Assembly: GCA_019022495.1 (NCBI GenBank)
Contig: JAFEKR010000016.1
Location: 124,001 to 188,000, forward strand
Direction: 5' to 3'
Origin: Epichloe hybrida
Lineage: Eukaryota > Ascomycota > Sordariomycetes > Hypocreales > Clavicipitaceae
DNA length: 64,000 nucleotides
Shown: piece by piece, positions 20,773 to 31,288 of the stretch
How the letters are laid out: each line of letters starts with the position of its first letter
Position numbering within the stretch: the stretch's first letter is position 1
Notes under the pieces: generated by a model
Told to the model about the DNA's origin: nothing
Database searches by the model: none
Seen by the model: only the letters and a program-made list of their open reading frames with translations
Translations under genes and position numbers: made by a program

Positions 20773-23700
20773 TCACACGCCAACTTTGCGGAAGCCATCT
20801 ACGCCAAGAAATGGTACTTCGACATCGCGCATGCGCTCAACGCCGTCATCTTGTCTTCTCTCGGTGAAGATGTTGCATTCGGACACAACTTGAGACCACT
20901 CTGCCAATGCACGTCCACAATAAACAGCATTCTTGGCAAACGTCCCACTGGGCTTGATCGGTTTCGTAAAATGCTCGTGCATACCTTCAACCCCATCTGC
21001 GACATGCCACTGAGTTTTGAGCCGTGTGTCACTCGCTACGCCCCTTTGGCCTTCAGCGACACTTCCACGTCGCTCTTCGGCCCCCTCGAACGCTGAACTG
21101 CTGGTCGGCGTGTTGCGAAGCCACTCCTCGACTGATGCAGTCAGCGAAGTGACACCAGTGCCTGTCTGGGTTTGAACAGGCTTTGGCGTCTCGGGAGGCG
21201 AATGGGCCGAGGGACGAGGTGTCGGTGACGAAGGAAGTGGCGCTCGATCAGCACGGCTTTTCGGACTGATTCGCGCCTGCGTGGGGATAGGCAGTCGTGG
21301 CCGTGTGAGGGCGCGATCCCGGGCCGGACCAGGGTTCTGCTGCCAGCCCAGAATGAACTTGAATATGTACTTTTGTTCGTCAAACACGGGTGAGGAGCCC
21401 AGGGAATCAGTCTCTGATGTGGCAGTCTCAAGGCGAAGCGCTGACACCAGGGGCGCCGGTTCCGCCAACTCTCGCCGCAACCCGGTTGGATCACTCAAGC
21501 TTTTCGGCAGCAGCTCATCAGAGGGACCCGATGCACCGCTACCAGAGGTCATGGACAGCACTTTTCCAAGGAGAGACCATCGCTTCTTGGTATCGGTACG
21601 TGCAAATCCGTTCGTGCCCGGAGTCTCATTGCCTGGCAAGGATTGGTTGCTCGAGGTCCTTGCGAATGTGTCAAACCCCATGAAGAGTCCCTTTTGGGGC
21701 AAGTTGGCCTCTTGACGAATAATCATGAACTTCTTGCCCATCGCTGGCGACATCGGCGACGTGGATGGAGGATTGCGGCCGCTTTCCTCGGCAGCTTGTT
21801 TACAGTAGAGATAATGGGCCCACGTCGTCTTAAGTCTTGCCGCAGCAGCGAGGTAAACATTGATGTCCATTTCATTGGCCCCCCCCGTGTATCGGCACAT
21901 TCTCCAACACACTAGACGCTGATAATAAGCCCGAACCATTGGGCACCAGTTGTTGAAATAGGTGTTGAAAGACTCCTCGGTGAGCAGCCACTCCAGGCAA
22001 ACATTCACCTTCCTGCGAGAGTCTTTGGCAATCGCATCCCAAATGGTAAAGATGAAAGACAGCAAGCGAACCTCCGTCATGGTGTTCATTGAGCTCGACA
22101 TCTTCTTACACACGTCGATCCAGAAAGGCCAATCGACGTAGCTGGTGGATGGTGTTTCGAACTCGTGATAAATCATCAAAACTTCTTCAAGAAAATCACA
22201 AAGCGTGAAACAAGCCGCGTTATTGTATAGTGAGGTCTTGCGTGCGGCGGCCTTGACCAGCGTCGCGAATGTCTCCGCGAATGTATGCCTCGCACCAAGG
22301 AGCTCACTTGCATCGTCCGACAAGAAGTCCTTCAGCAAAATGACCAGTCGATTCTCGCTCATGCTCTTCATCAGGTTTGTAGGCGGCGGAGGAAGCGCCA
22401 GTGCTGTGGCATCAGGCCCAGTTACCGCGTCAATCAGCGGCACGCCAAGTGAGTGGTCAAGGCCGGTCTGTCGATGAATGGTCGAGTCCACGAGCGAGAG
22501 AAGCTGTGCATGGACCAACGCGAATGCCGGGGATCGAGCCTTCTCGGTGAGGGGTAAGCCCGGGGGGACAAATTGATCTGAAAGGACGTGAAAGTATTTG
22601 CAAAATATGAAGAACAAGTCAGTGTCCCGTCCCTTCCAACGAGCAACCCAGGGTCCGGTCCACGCAATTCTAGCAACCAGTAGCGGCATTTTGGGTATCT
22701 GCTTCAGCGAGTCCCATACAGCTCGTGGCGACGACCAACCGAGTGTACCCAGCTTGGGTGGGAAGAGCGCAACGATGTCATCACTTTCGCCAGCGTTCCT
22801 CCGAGGCAGTCCTAGTTCGCTCCCTGTTCGCCTGAGGAGCTCGGGAGTAAGTCCCCAGAGACGAACGAGGACATCAGCGACCCCGGGGGCAAAGAAGAAA
22901 GCATAAGCGCACGTCTTTCCGGAAAAATTAACGAGGCTCAGGGGAGCGTGGCGTAGGGACATTTTCTCCACCACATAAGCCATTTGCTTGACCAGATTAG
23001 CCACAAACATGGTCCTCACATTGTGTTCGGCCGACTCTGCAAGCATATCAAAATGGGCAAAGCTATCCGTTGTTGATTTGGAAGCATTCGTCCAGGACCT
23101 TGAGCGGACTCGTTCTGAAGGTGAGCGCTCAGCCAAAGGTTGCAAGTAAGATGTCGATTGTCTCCATTCGGGTCGCATCATGAGCATTGTCGCCGCCTCA
23201 AGTAGAATCGGGCGATCCATGCCGGGAATAGGCTGTGGTAACGGTCCTTGGAGCATGTCGAGAAGCAGGTTCCACCACTTGTCGAGCACCATGGCTCTTC
23301 GTTCCACATCTTCGAGCGCTATCGTTTTGTTGGACGGGTGGTTTCTCGTGCCCCTGAGAAAAGGAAGCAAGACAGACTGCACCTGAGCAACTCGTGTCGC
23401 TGTTTGCTTAGCAGAGCTGAAGCTTTTCGCCTCGACATCGAGTGACTTGAAGCTCGACCAGAGGGCATCTCGAATTTGTGGTGACATCTCGTTGCAAGAC
23501 TCGTCCGTGGTGGGAGTGTTTGTGTTGCCATCGCTGCAGATGGACCGAGAGGCGCTCGTTCGAGTACTGTCGGATGTGCGATTGAGACTTGTGGCAGATG
23601 AAGCGCAGCTGTGATCCGAGTCTGGGCCATCCCGTCCAAAGAAGCTGCTTTGCTGTTTTGACTTCATTTTTGAAAGGTACGACGTTGCCAGGGTGATTGG

Positions 23701-24465
23701 CTTTGGCGTCGGCTTTAATAAGCTCGCCTGTCTTGTCCCCCCTTCTTGGTCGTTGGTTGTAATGATCTGCAGCCTGTGTGGTGTATTGGACGCCTTCGTC
23801 TTGGTCGGAGCTCGAGCCAAACCATCGCGGTCTGTTCTTTCTTGTTCGGGCACCGTTTCAGGTACATTTTTGGGCGAGGGCGATCGGGAGGAGCGAGACA
23901 TCCAAGACCGTCGTGCAAAATGGGCAAAGCTCTCTGGCCCAGAGGAAAGGCTTCGTTCTGGATGCATGCTCGGAGACTGTTGTGAGATGGCATCTTTCAA
24001 GGTCGCGGATTTTTTGTGGGACGAATCGACAGTTTCTTTAGCGACTTTGCTCCCGGGTGCGAGCCATGACCGAGGTCTTTCGATTAGTGAACTCTTCTTG
24101 CCACGAGCTGTTGAGAATCGTCTCGATAGCTTAGTGTCGGGCTTTGGCGTAGGTTCGACCACCATTGGTAGCGGTGGTGGACCCAGTTGCGTGAGGGAAT
24201 GGCGTCCTTTGCTATTGGCGAAGATGGAAGTGTCTAGTTCAAAATCGGCATTGAAGGATGGCAAATCGAAGTCTTCCAAACAGGACGACAAATTGTCGGC
24301 GTCGCCATTCACACCGTTTTGCGTGGAAGAGGCACCAGTTCCCGAGCCTGAATGACGGTGGTGTGGCGTATCAAAGAACGAATCTGTTGAACTCCCGACT
24401 TCATACGCCGAGTGTGGCCTTGTCGGGTGCTGCAAAGCAGGAGCCATGAAAACAGTCGAGCTCAT
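20773..24465 (-). CDS. DUF1765 (UPF0592) family protein
   Basis: Intronless, 1,230 aa from the ATG at 24465 (MSSTVFMAPALQHPT). The frame stays open upstream to about 24960 without an ATG, so this start is preferred. Residues 1 to about 360 are Ser/Thr/Pro-rich and probably disordered. The conserved part begins near LWSSFKSLDVEAKSFSS and includes DKWWNLLLDMLQG, RPILLEAATMLMMRPEW, KTCAYAFFFAPGVADVLVRLW and PFWIDVCKKMSSSMNTMTEV, characteristic of DUF1765 proteins; the conserved C-terminus reads CGRALAEWSQVVSECNIF and VPFLGVDGFRKVGV. The family is fungal and its biochemical role is unknown to me (one S. pombe member is catalogued as a UPF0592 membrane protein, though I see no strong membrane helix here). 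Gene call firm. Confidence 0.9.
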   Translation of the reverse strand: MSSTVFMAPALQHPTRPHSAYEVGSSTDSFFDTPHHRHSGSGTGASSTQNGVNGDADNLSSCLEDFDLPSFNADFELDTSIFANSKGRHSLTQLGPPPLPMVVEPTPKPDTKLSRRFSTARGKKSSLIERPRSWLAPGSKVAKETVDSSHKKSATLKDAISQQSPSMHPERSLSSGPESFAHFARRSWMSRSSRSPSPKNVPETVPEQERTDRDGLARAPTKTKASNTPHRLQIITTNDQEGGTRQASLLKPTPKPITLATSYLSKMKSKQQSSFFGRDGPDSDHSCASSATSLNRTSDSTRTSASRSICSDGNTNTPTTDESCNEMSPQIRDALWSSFKSLDVEAKSFSSAKQTATRVAQVQSVLLPFLRGTRNHPSNKTIALEDVERRAMVLDKWWNLLLDMLQGPLPQPIPGMDRPILLEAATMLMMRPEWRQSTSYLQPLAERSPSERVRSRSWTNASKSTTDSFAHFDMLAESAEHNVRTMFVANLVKQMAYVVEKMSLRHAPLSLVNFSGKTCAYAFFFAPGVADVLVRLWGLTPELLRRTGSELGLPRRNAGESDDIVALFPPKLGTLGWSSPRAVWDSLKQIPKMPLLVARIAWTGPWVARWKGRDTDLFFIFCKYFHVLSDQFVPPGLPLTEKARSPAFALVHAQLLSLVDSTIHRQTGLDHSLGVPLIDAVTGPDATALALPPPPTNLMKSMSENRLVILLKDFLSDDASELLGARHTFAETFATLVKAAARKTSLYNNAACFTLCDFLEEVLMIYHEFETPSTSYVDWPFWIDVCKKMSSSMNTMTEVRLLSFIFTIWDAIAKDSRRKVNVCLEWLLTEESFNTYFNNWCPMVRAYYQRLVCWRMCRYTGGANEMDINVYLAAAARLKTTWAHYLYCKQAAEESGRNPPSTSPMSPAMGKKFMIIRQEANLPQKGLFMGFDTFARTSSNQSLPGNETPGTNGFARTDTKKRWSLLGKVLSMTSGSGASGPSDELLPKSLSDPTGLRRELAEPAPLVSALRLETATSETDSLGSSPVFDEQKYIFKFILGWQQNPGPARDRALTRPRLPIPTQARISPKSRADRAPLPSSPTPRPSAHSPPETPKPVQTQTGTGVTSLTASVEEWLRNTPTSSSAFEGAEERRGSVAEGQRGVASDTRLKTQWHVADGVEGMHEHFTKPIKPSGTFAKNAVYCGRALAEWSQVVSECNIFTERRQDDGVERMRDVEVPFLGVDGFRKVGV

Positions 24466-24797
24466 GTCGAAAAGTTGCTTGCGTTGCTTTAAGCTTGAGC
24501 TCGGTATTAAAGTTGAGCAGAAGAGGAACTTGATTAAATCCTGTCCGCACAGAGGTGTCCACAGAAGTTGAGCTCTGGCCGGCAGAGTAGGTTGGCTTCT
24601 AGTGATGACAAGACTGGATGATATAGAAAAAGAGGGACGAAATGCATGAGCAAAGTGGAATTTTGGTCTCTCGCCGGGTATCTCCTTCTTTAACTCATCC
24701 GCTGACCAGCAAACCGAGGTGCCTTGGTGCCAAGGGTTGCGAGGTGGGGAGCTGGCGGAGTTGTTGAGAGGTGCAAGCAGCACAGAATATGAGTATG

Positions 24798-24831
24798 CGG
24801 GATGGGATGGGATGGGATGGGATGGATGGGG
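24798..24831. repeat. (GGGAT)n pentamer repeat
   Basis: About six GGGAT units, the last degenerate, roughly 330 bp upstream of the DUF1765 start codon. Confidence 0.9.
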
Positions 24832-25660
24832 AATGAGACTGGGTGGGATGCAGTAAAGTGTTGCAACATCAATCTGACAGATGACCGATCGCCGCCGGGG
24901 GATAGCGCAGGCAGGCAGGATAAGGAAGGGAAAGGAAGAAGGGGGCAGGCAAGGCGTCAATATGTTTCTTTCTTCCCGCTCTGCCCTGGCTCATTCACCC
25001 AGAGGAGGAGGATGGATGATGGGATGTGGAGGACTTTGCTGAAAAGGAAGAGAGCTCCGTCCGTCCGCAAGCTCTCTTACGCGATTTACGCTAGAGAGGA
25101 GCTGCCCAGTGCGGCCGAGCTCAGATTCGAACCGGGACCCAGAGCCCAGAGATGAGCTATGGCCGCTAGGGACTGGTGACGTCTTGCCCAGGGAGACGAG
25201 TCAGACAAAGAGATTTGACAGTACTCTCGTGGAGGAGGCAGGGTGATTTTCGTATTTCCAGCGCTGCCAGGGCTACGGGAGCTAGCGGAAACGAGCCAGA
25301 CAGCTCTGCAGTTGATTGTTGATTACATACGTTGATACGGGCAGGGCAGTCTTGGGAAGGCCGAGGCAGTTCAAGCCTGTGGCGGCGCTGTGCGGTAATG
25401 CAATGCAATGAATGGGCTTGTGTTTCCCAATCCTTGCGCCTTTGTGACTAGAATGCCGATGCGGCCGTACCGGTCAGGCTGAGCTGGCGGCTTGACCTGT
25501 GTGCTTATTGGGCTGTGGTGTTTTTTTTTCCAACGACGGTGGCTGATGGCTAGATAGATGGTCGGGGAAATGGAGATTGGAGATTGGAGATTGGGCCAGG
25601 GAACTACAGGTTCCGGGGCTGCCTGGTGGGTGTGGTTTGAGAAGGGGTCCTCCTTCGGAC

Positions 25661-25696
25661 GGGGGAATCGGGGGAATCGGGGGAATCGGGGGAATG
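25661..25696. repeat. 9-bp tandem repeat GGGGGAATC x4
   Basis: Four tandem copies, the last ending in G rather than C. A related GGGGGAATC stretch appears once more near 37731 in another intergenic region. Confidence 0.92.
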
Positions 25697-28600
25697 CCAT
25701 GTTGTCTGTGTGCTCGAATGAATGCGCATGGAGTCGTAATAGCATGTGGGTTTGATTCGACTGTGTAATGTCAATTAAGATGATGCGCACAATAGGAAGG
25801 GAAGGGAAGAATGGCTCGAATTGCAGACCCGAGGGCACGGGGGGCTCAAGTGGGCAGGTGCGACCCGCGCGTAACCTTGTCTGGTCTGCGTCAGCGTCTC
25901 CGGAGCACGGAATATGTACGCATTATCAGTTTCGTCACTTGCCAATTGGTGTGTGTGCACTTGAGGTGTTCTGCGCAGATGAGAAATGTGGACTTGCCGC
26001 ACGAGCTCCAATCCCAGAGTGCGGAAGGTTCATGTGCCGTTCGTTGCATTTGTTCGTGCAATGGTACGGAGTAATGTAGAGTGGCAGGCAACACAATAAG
26101 ATAGGCAATGCCTCCAGATATTATTATCGGACTGCACAGTCCTGTGATCGTCGGATTGCTCGGATTGCAAGTCCTCCGTATGGGCCAGCCCCAGCCTTGC
26201 ATATATATCCGATGGCTGGCTGTACATATGATCCTGTCTGCGGCATGCTTTGCATCTTGTCCTTGGTCTCTCTCTCCTCTCGTCGTCCCATGCATATTCT
26301 CGTGAAACAAGCGCAACGAGGTGGTGTTCTAATGTCTAGCCATCTTTCGTGGACTTATGTAGGGAAAGAAAGGGAAGCCAGCCGGAGAACCCGTGTAGTG
26401 ATGTGGCGTAGTCCGTACTCCGTGGCGCTACGTACATACTTATACCCCTGGCCTTGGCTTTTCCAAGTTAGTCAACCTTCTTGGTTTGCTGAATCCTTGC
26501 AGTGAGCAGTCTGGTGGGTCATTGGGTCAGTGGGTCAGTGGGTGTCACTCAGGCTTGGCCATTCTTATCTTGTACTGCAACAGATGCTGATGCGGCCCAT
26601 CATCATTGATACAAATTGATTAATTAATACCTCCACAACCGCTCAATGTGTGTGGCACGCGTGCGATAACCTGCCGTGATCGACCATGTGTGCGACCAAG
26701 TCCAAGCCTCACGTCCCCAAACGCAGCATATCATGAACAAGTGCCGAGTATCGTGACCGCATCATCAGGGCCTGCTCTTTCTTGGTCACGCAACTCATGC
26801 TGTTCAGCTCGCAGCTCAGCTATCAGCCACAAAGCAGCCAACAGTCAGCATGCCTCGCGCAAGAACCGGCAACTGGGTGGGCACGGCGTGTGTCAAAGAG
26901 GTTCATGATAACGGCATGCCAAAGTTGAGTCGTGCATTTCATTTCTACTCCTGCACTGCGCCGAGTCCCATATCGCGTGACGTCTGCAGGTGGCTGGTAG
27001 TTTGCTCATGTATGTACTGTCAGGTCTTGCCTTGACCGCTCACATTACACGACAATTGGCCAAGTCGTCGTATGCAGTATGCATCTCGGCTGCGCGCGTG
27101 TCATGTATCTAGAACAACCAAGGATGGATGGAAGACGCGGCCTCGACCCTTCGTTGCGGTCCCAGAGATTTCGATTCCCTCTTTGTCTTGTTACGTGATG
27201 AGAGGGGAATTGAAGACAAAAGAAGAAGAAGAAAATGCCCAGCCTGCCCTGTGGAGTTATGTTATGCCACTTGACGTTCGAAACGTTGTTTCATCGCTGT
27301 GGGGAAGATGGTCAACGGGACTATGTATGCATGTAGACTGGACAAGTCTGATCCTGACGCATAACTGCTCTCGATAAATAATACTTCACTAACGGGTAGT
27401 GAGTACACTCAGCACAGGGACCAAGCCACTGATCCCGACTACTTCTGGATAGTTTGTTGAATCTTGGGTGAGCACGTCGCAATCCCTGCGCAGATGCCAT
27501 CCAAGGGATGGTTTCCCGCGCTGGCAAAAAGCTTTTCCTCGTTAACTAGACTGTTGGTGTCGGCAAATGTGAAATAAGCTCTTGGAATGGCCAATTATTA
27601 TCAAGCACGGTAGCATGGTGTAGTTTGCACTCTGTGAATGGTGCTAGATTACTTGCCTGCTCTGGTAGACAATTGCAGCGCACGCACGGATCGCCCTCGA
27701 GAGCAGCAACTACTTTTTGCCATCTCAAAGTAAAGCACGTCACAAGTTTTAACCAGGGAAAAGTTTTCCTTTTATGTTTGCATTTCAGAATTGTCTCCCC
27801 ATCTTCATGCACCAGAGTCTCTGTGGAATGAAGAGCAGCGGTGTTTGGTAATGATGGGGAAGTTTCGATATTGGCACGTTGAAATTTCCTTCAGCAGTTA
27901 AGAGCACAGAGATAGCCCACCGCTGTACACACATATGCCGTGGGGGGGTTTTTTTTTTCTTGGTTTGATTTTTTCAAATAAAAGCAAGGAAGTTTGAACA
28001 AAGACGCATGTCACACGTACAGTGGGCTTCATCATTTGCCTACCAACACTTGGCTCCGCGACTAGGCAAAATCTCTTGCTTCGGTCGTGCTCGACATTGC
28101 TGGACATGTGCCGCAGAGAAAGGTTCTTTATTTTCCGGTCTAGCAAAAGGGAAAATACTCCGTCGGTAGGGGTTTCCATTCGAGTCATTATCCGACGGCA
28201 GGTCCAGGTCGATCATAGACAGGACCTTGATTGAGGCGCCTTCTTTGGTGGCTTCTCCCTGCCGTTGGCTGCAAATTGCAGTTTCAGGAGTGAGGTTGAG
28301 GAAGGATTAAGTATGTAGTGTGCACGAGCTAGTCGGGAAAAAATTTCATCTTATTTGCTATCGCTGCTTATGTAATGCCGTTATTTTGCCGTGTAAGACC
28401 CACATTTTAGTGACCCTATAACTAGGTATGCACACGTTAAAAAGCCGAATTTAGGATTCCATCTTATTCACATGATTCTCTCTTTTATAGACAAGAGCCG
28501 AAAGCTGTGTCCCTCGACAAACGCGAAACAACTATACTAAAAATAGAGGTTCCTTTGACTGACGGGTCAAGGTCAACAGTAGCTCTTGGTATCACTGCAG

Positions 28601-31288
28601 CCTTTTTGATGGCCGGGGCCGAGCGCATGGAACAAGGACATACGGTATACAGAAAGTTTTGTCAAAGCATGAATGTTTATAACACTGGCTTGAAGTTCCG
28701 AATTTTAGTTAGTTTTTGGGCCGCTGCTGGCGAACAAGTCGGTTCGAACATGTGGATCCCAGCTCGAAGGGTAGCCACTGTAAAGAACATGGAGATGTAT
28801 TCGGGATCGGAACTCACGGCATTTGCCTCCGAGGGTGAATAATTCGGGAGAGATGCAGCCTTCCTTCATTCATCTCGCTGCAACGGGTTACTTGAGACAT
28901 GGATCCATATTTATTATTAGGCTATTGGCTTCAACGCCAGTTTCTGCCGATGCAAACTTGTCCTCTTGGAGATGCACTGCGTTCCGTATCACGGCGAGGG
29001 AGACCCGTGTTGTTTAGATTCAGAAGCAGGGTCGTGAAATGTCCAGTCCCCCGCCACGATTGCACGTTTCACATAGTAACGTATGTACGGACCTACACTA
29101 GCGAGAAAAGTGCCACGGAATGGATACTAGAAGTCCTCCGAGTCACTACATTTCACACCTCGCTCGCCCTGTGGTCATGGCCTGGCCGGCGATAGATTTG
29201 GTGCATGTTATCACGGGAGGGTATTGTGGCTGGCCCATGTCTCAATGATTGCAGTCAGACACACGGCCATCAGTCCACCTCAGACAAGCGTATTATTATG
29301 CGTCTGCAAACATGATGCATGTGCTGCTGTGCCAGAGCTTTTCCTTGGCACGATTTGCCCGTCACGCACACTCGAGAAGCAGGACATCCGCCAATGCTAG
29401 TTGACGCTTGCCTCCCATATTGAGTCGTGAACGTGACTCGGGCATGCGAGCAATACTCGAATTTCGCTGCTACAAGAAATAGGACGATTGCAAGTCGGTT
29501 GTCCAGCCTCTTGAGCCCGTCTTCTGCCCCTCTGGTGTGAATCGTGCACACAAGGTCGTTGAGAACTCAAGATGACCCAAAGTTAGCATGATTGCTTCCG
29601 CAGTGCCGCGACTAGGGTAGAGAGGATCAAGGCATCAGGGAACGCGCAGATGGCAATTATTTCAGAAGCATACCTTGCACGGCTCGCGGGTCAAAGTTTT
29701 GCCACACAGCTGGTATGTTGACAACTCGTGACGGCATGTAACAAGGTACACACACACAAGCAAGGCATTGCTCAATACCCGCTTCGTGTTGAAATGATCA
29801 ATTCAAAACGTCGTAATTCTCGTGAGCTTGCCAACTGACTCATGAGATTCTGTCTAGGGTAGCCCATCGGGTAGCCCATCGCCGACGTGAAGTCATTGGT
29901 GATAAACTCTACGTCTTGAACGGGCATAAAACGTGTGCCTTTGCACATCAATTTCATCGGACGACGATCAAAATCACATTATTGACAGTACCTTGAGAGG
30001 GAAATTTATCTTAACAAAGTTCAATACACCTGGAAGAGATCGTATCCATGGTATGGAATCATTGACTTTGACAATTTCCAATGGCCTATACCCTCCTTCT
30101 ACAACACTTTTCTAGTAGGTTTATACTCGAACGGTTGGAGGTGCGACGAGTCAGATTGTAAATATCGCTCACTGCAATAGAAGTATGGTAGCTGGGTGTG
30201 GACAATTTGAGATGAGGTACGTGACACGCCTTTCACCAGACCAATTCTTCTATACCAATCGGCATAGACTTTTTATTAGAAGCCAGGATACACATACTTC
30301 TCCAAGGAACAGCAGCAAAACCTCGCATAGAATATCTGCGAACGAGAAAAAACATTAATTTGATGTCGAGCTGAACGCACAAAACGCCGCAGATGAGAAT
30401 CTATGGAGCAAATAAATACCTCTGACTTCTCTACATCATTCTTCCCACTTCTCGTACTGATGGCGAATCTCTTTGTCAAAACCCTCAACGTCGTGGCAAC
30501 AAGTCAGTGAAGTCACCCAGCTTCGCACACCTCAGGCACTGTGTCCATACACATATTGGATGTGGTATCGTGGCCTCATAACAAGACGCCTCGAGATAGA
30601 GAGACATCAAAATGGTATCCACGTGATTTTGTGACTTGCTCTTGAAACGCGTCGGGAAGTTTTGGCATCGACCGAGGCCCCTGCGTGCAGGCCATTCGGA
30701 ATTCCCGAGCAGTCCGGTCTTATGTACATAGTATTTTCAAGGCCACCTCAGCACGCAGGCACCCGTAACAACCAGTGTGATCCCTGCACCCACCCCTGGC
30801 CCCTGGCCCCTGGCCCCTGCTCATGCCCCCTGGCCCCCGCCCCCCCGCCAGCCTGCTACATACGTATGTACATACATACACCGCAGCTCGCTCAAGCTAC
30901 GTAATGTATTTTACGGACGTATTTTACTGTCACTACTGATCCGATTTGCGTTAGGGAGTGAGACCAGCAACGAGGCTCCGTCTTTGCTGGTTCCCATGAC
31001 AAAATCGCACGACTCGAGTTCGTCCCGACGTCTGTTTGAGCATTGCGACGTCGCCCACCCAAGGAAGGCTTCCTTCTCCTTTGCCCACGTCCCTGGAAAG
31101 CTGAAAAGTCGTACATATAGTCGACCACCAACGGTACGTTCAGTCGTCAACCTCGAAAGAACAAAGCTGCTTCTTCTTCCTTTAGCCACCTACGATTTAC
31201 TTGCTGCGAAGCTGCGCGCCCGCATCTCACGCTAGATCCATCTACGGGATGATAACTGACAAGAGTTAAAGTCGTAGTGCGCGCAAGT

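Larger units (their letters stand above)
24466..31288. other. 6.8-kb gene-poor intergenic region
   Basis: The largest gap in the window, between the divergent DUF1765 and PhoD-like genes. No recognisable protein, transposase or RNA gene. Contents: GGGAT pentamer repeat (24798-24831) near the DUF1765 5' end, a tRNA-like inverted-end patch (25111-25166), 9-bp repeat (25661-25696), a GTCAGTGG-type repeat (26517-26545), TACGGAGTA motifs at 26065 and near 26416, and a CCTGGCC-rich tract (30793-30838). The longest non-repetitive open frame (28507-28842, 111 codons) resembles nothing I know. Confidence 0.6.

Noticed and set aside
25371..25838. 155-codon minus-strand open frame with FPR repeats
   Set aside because: The repeat residues come from the 9-bp minisatellite; no other coding character.
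28507..28842. 111-codon open frame in the gene-poor interval
   Set aside because: Translation matches no family I know, has no clear start context and no intron or promoter support; left unannotated.
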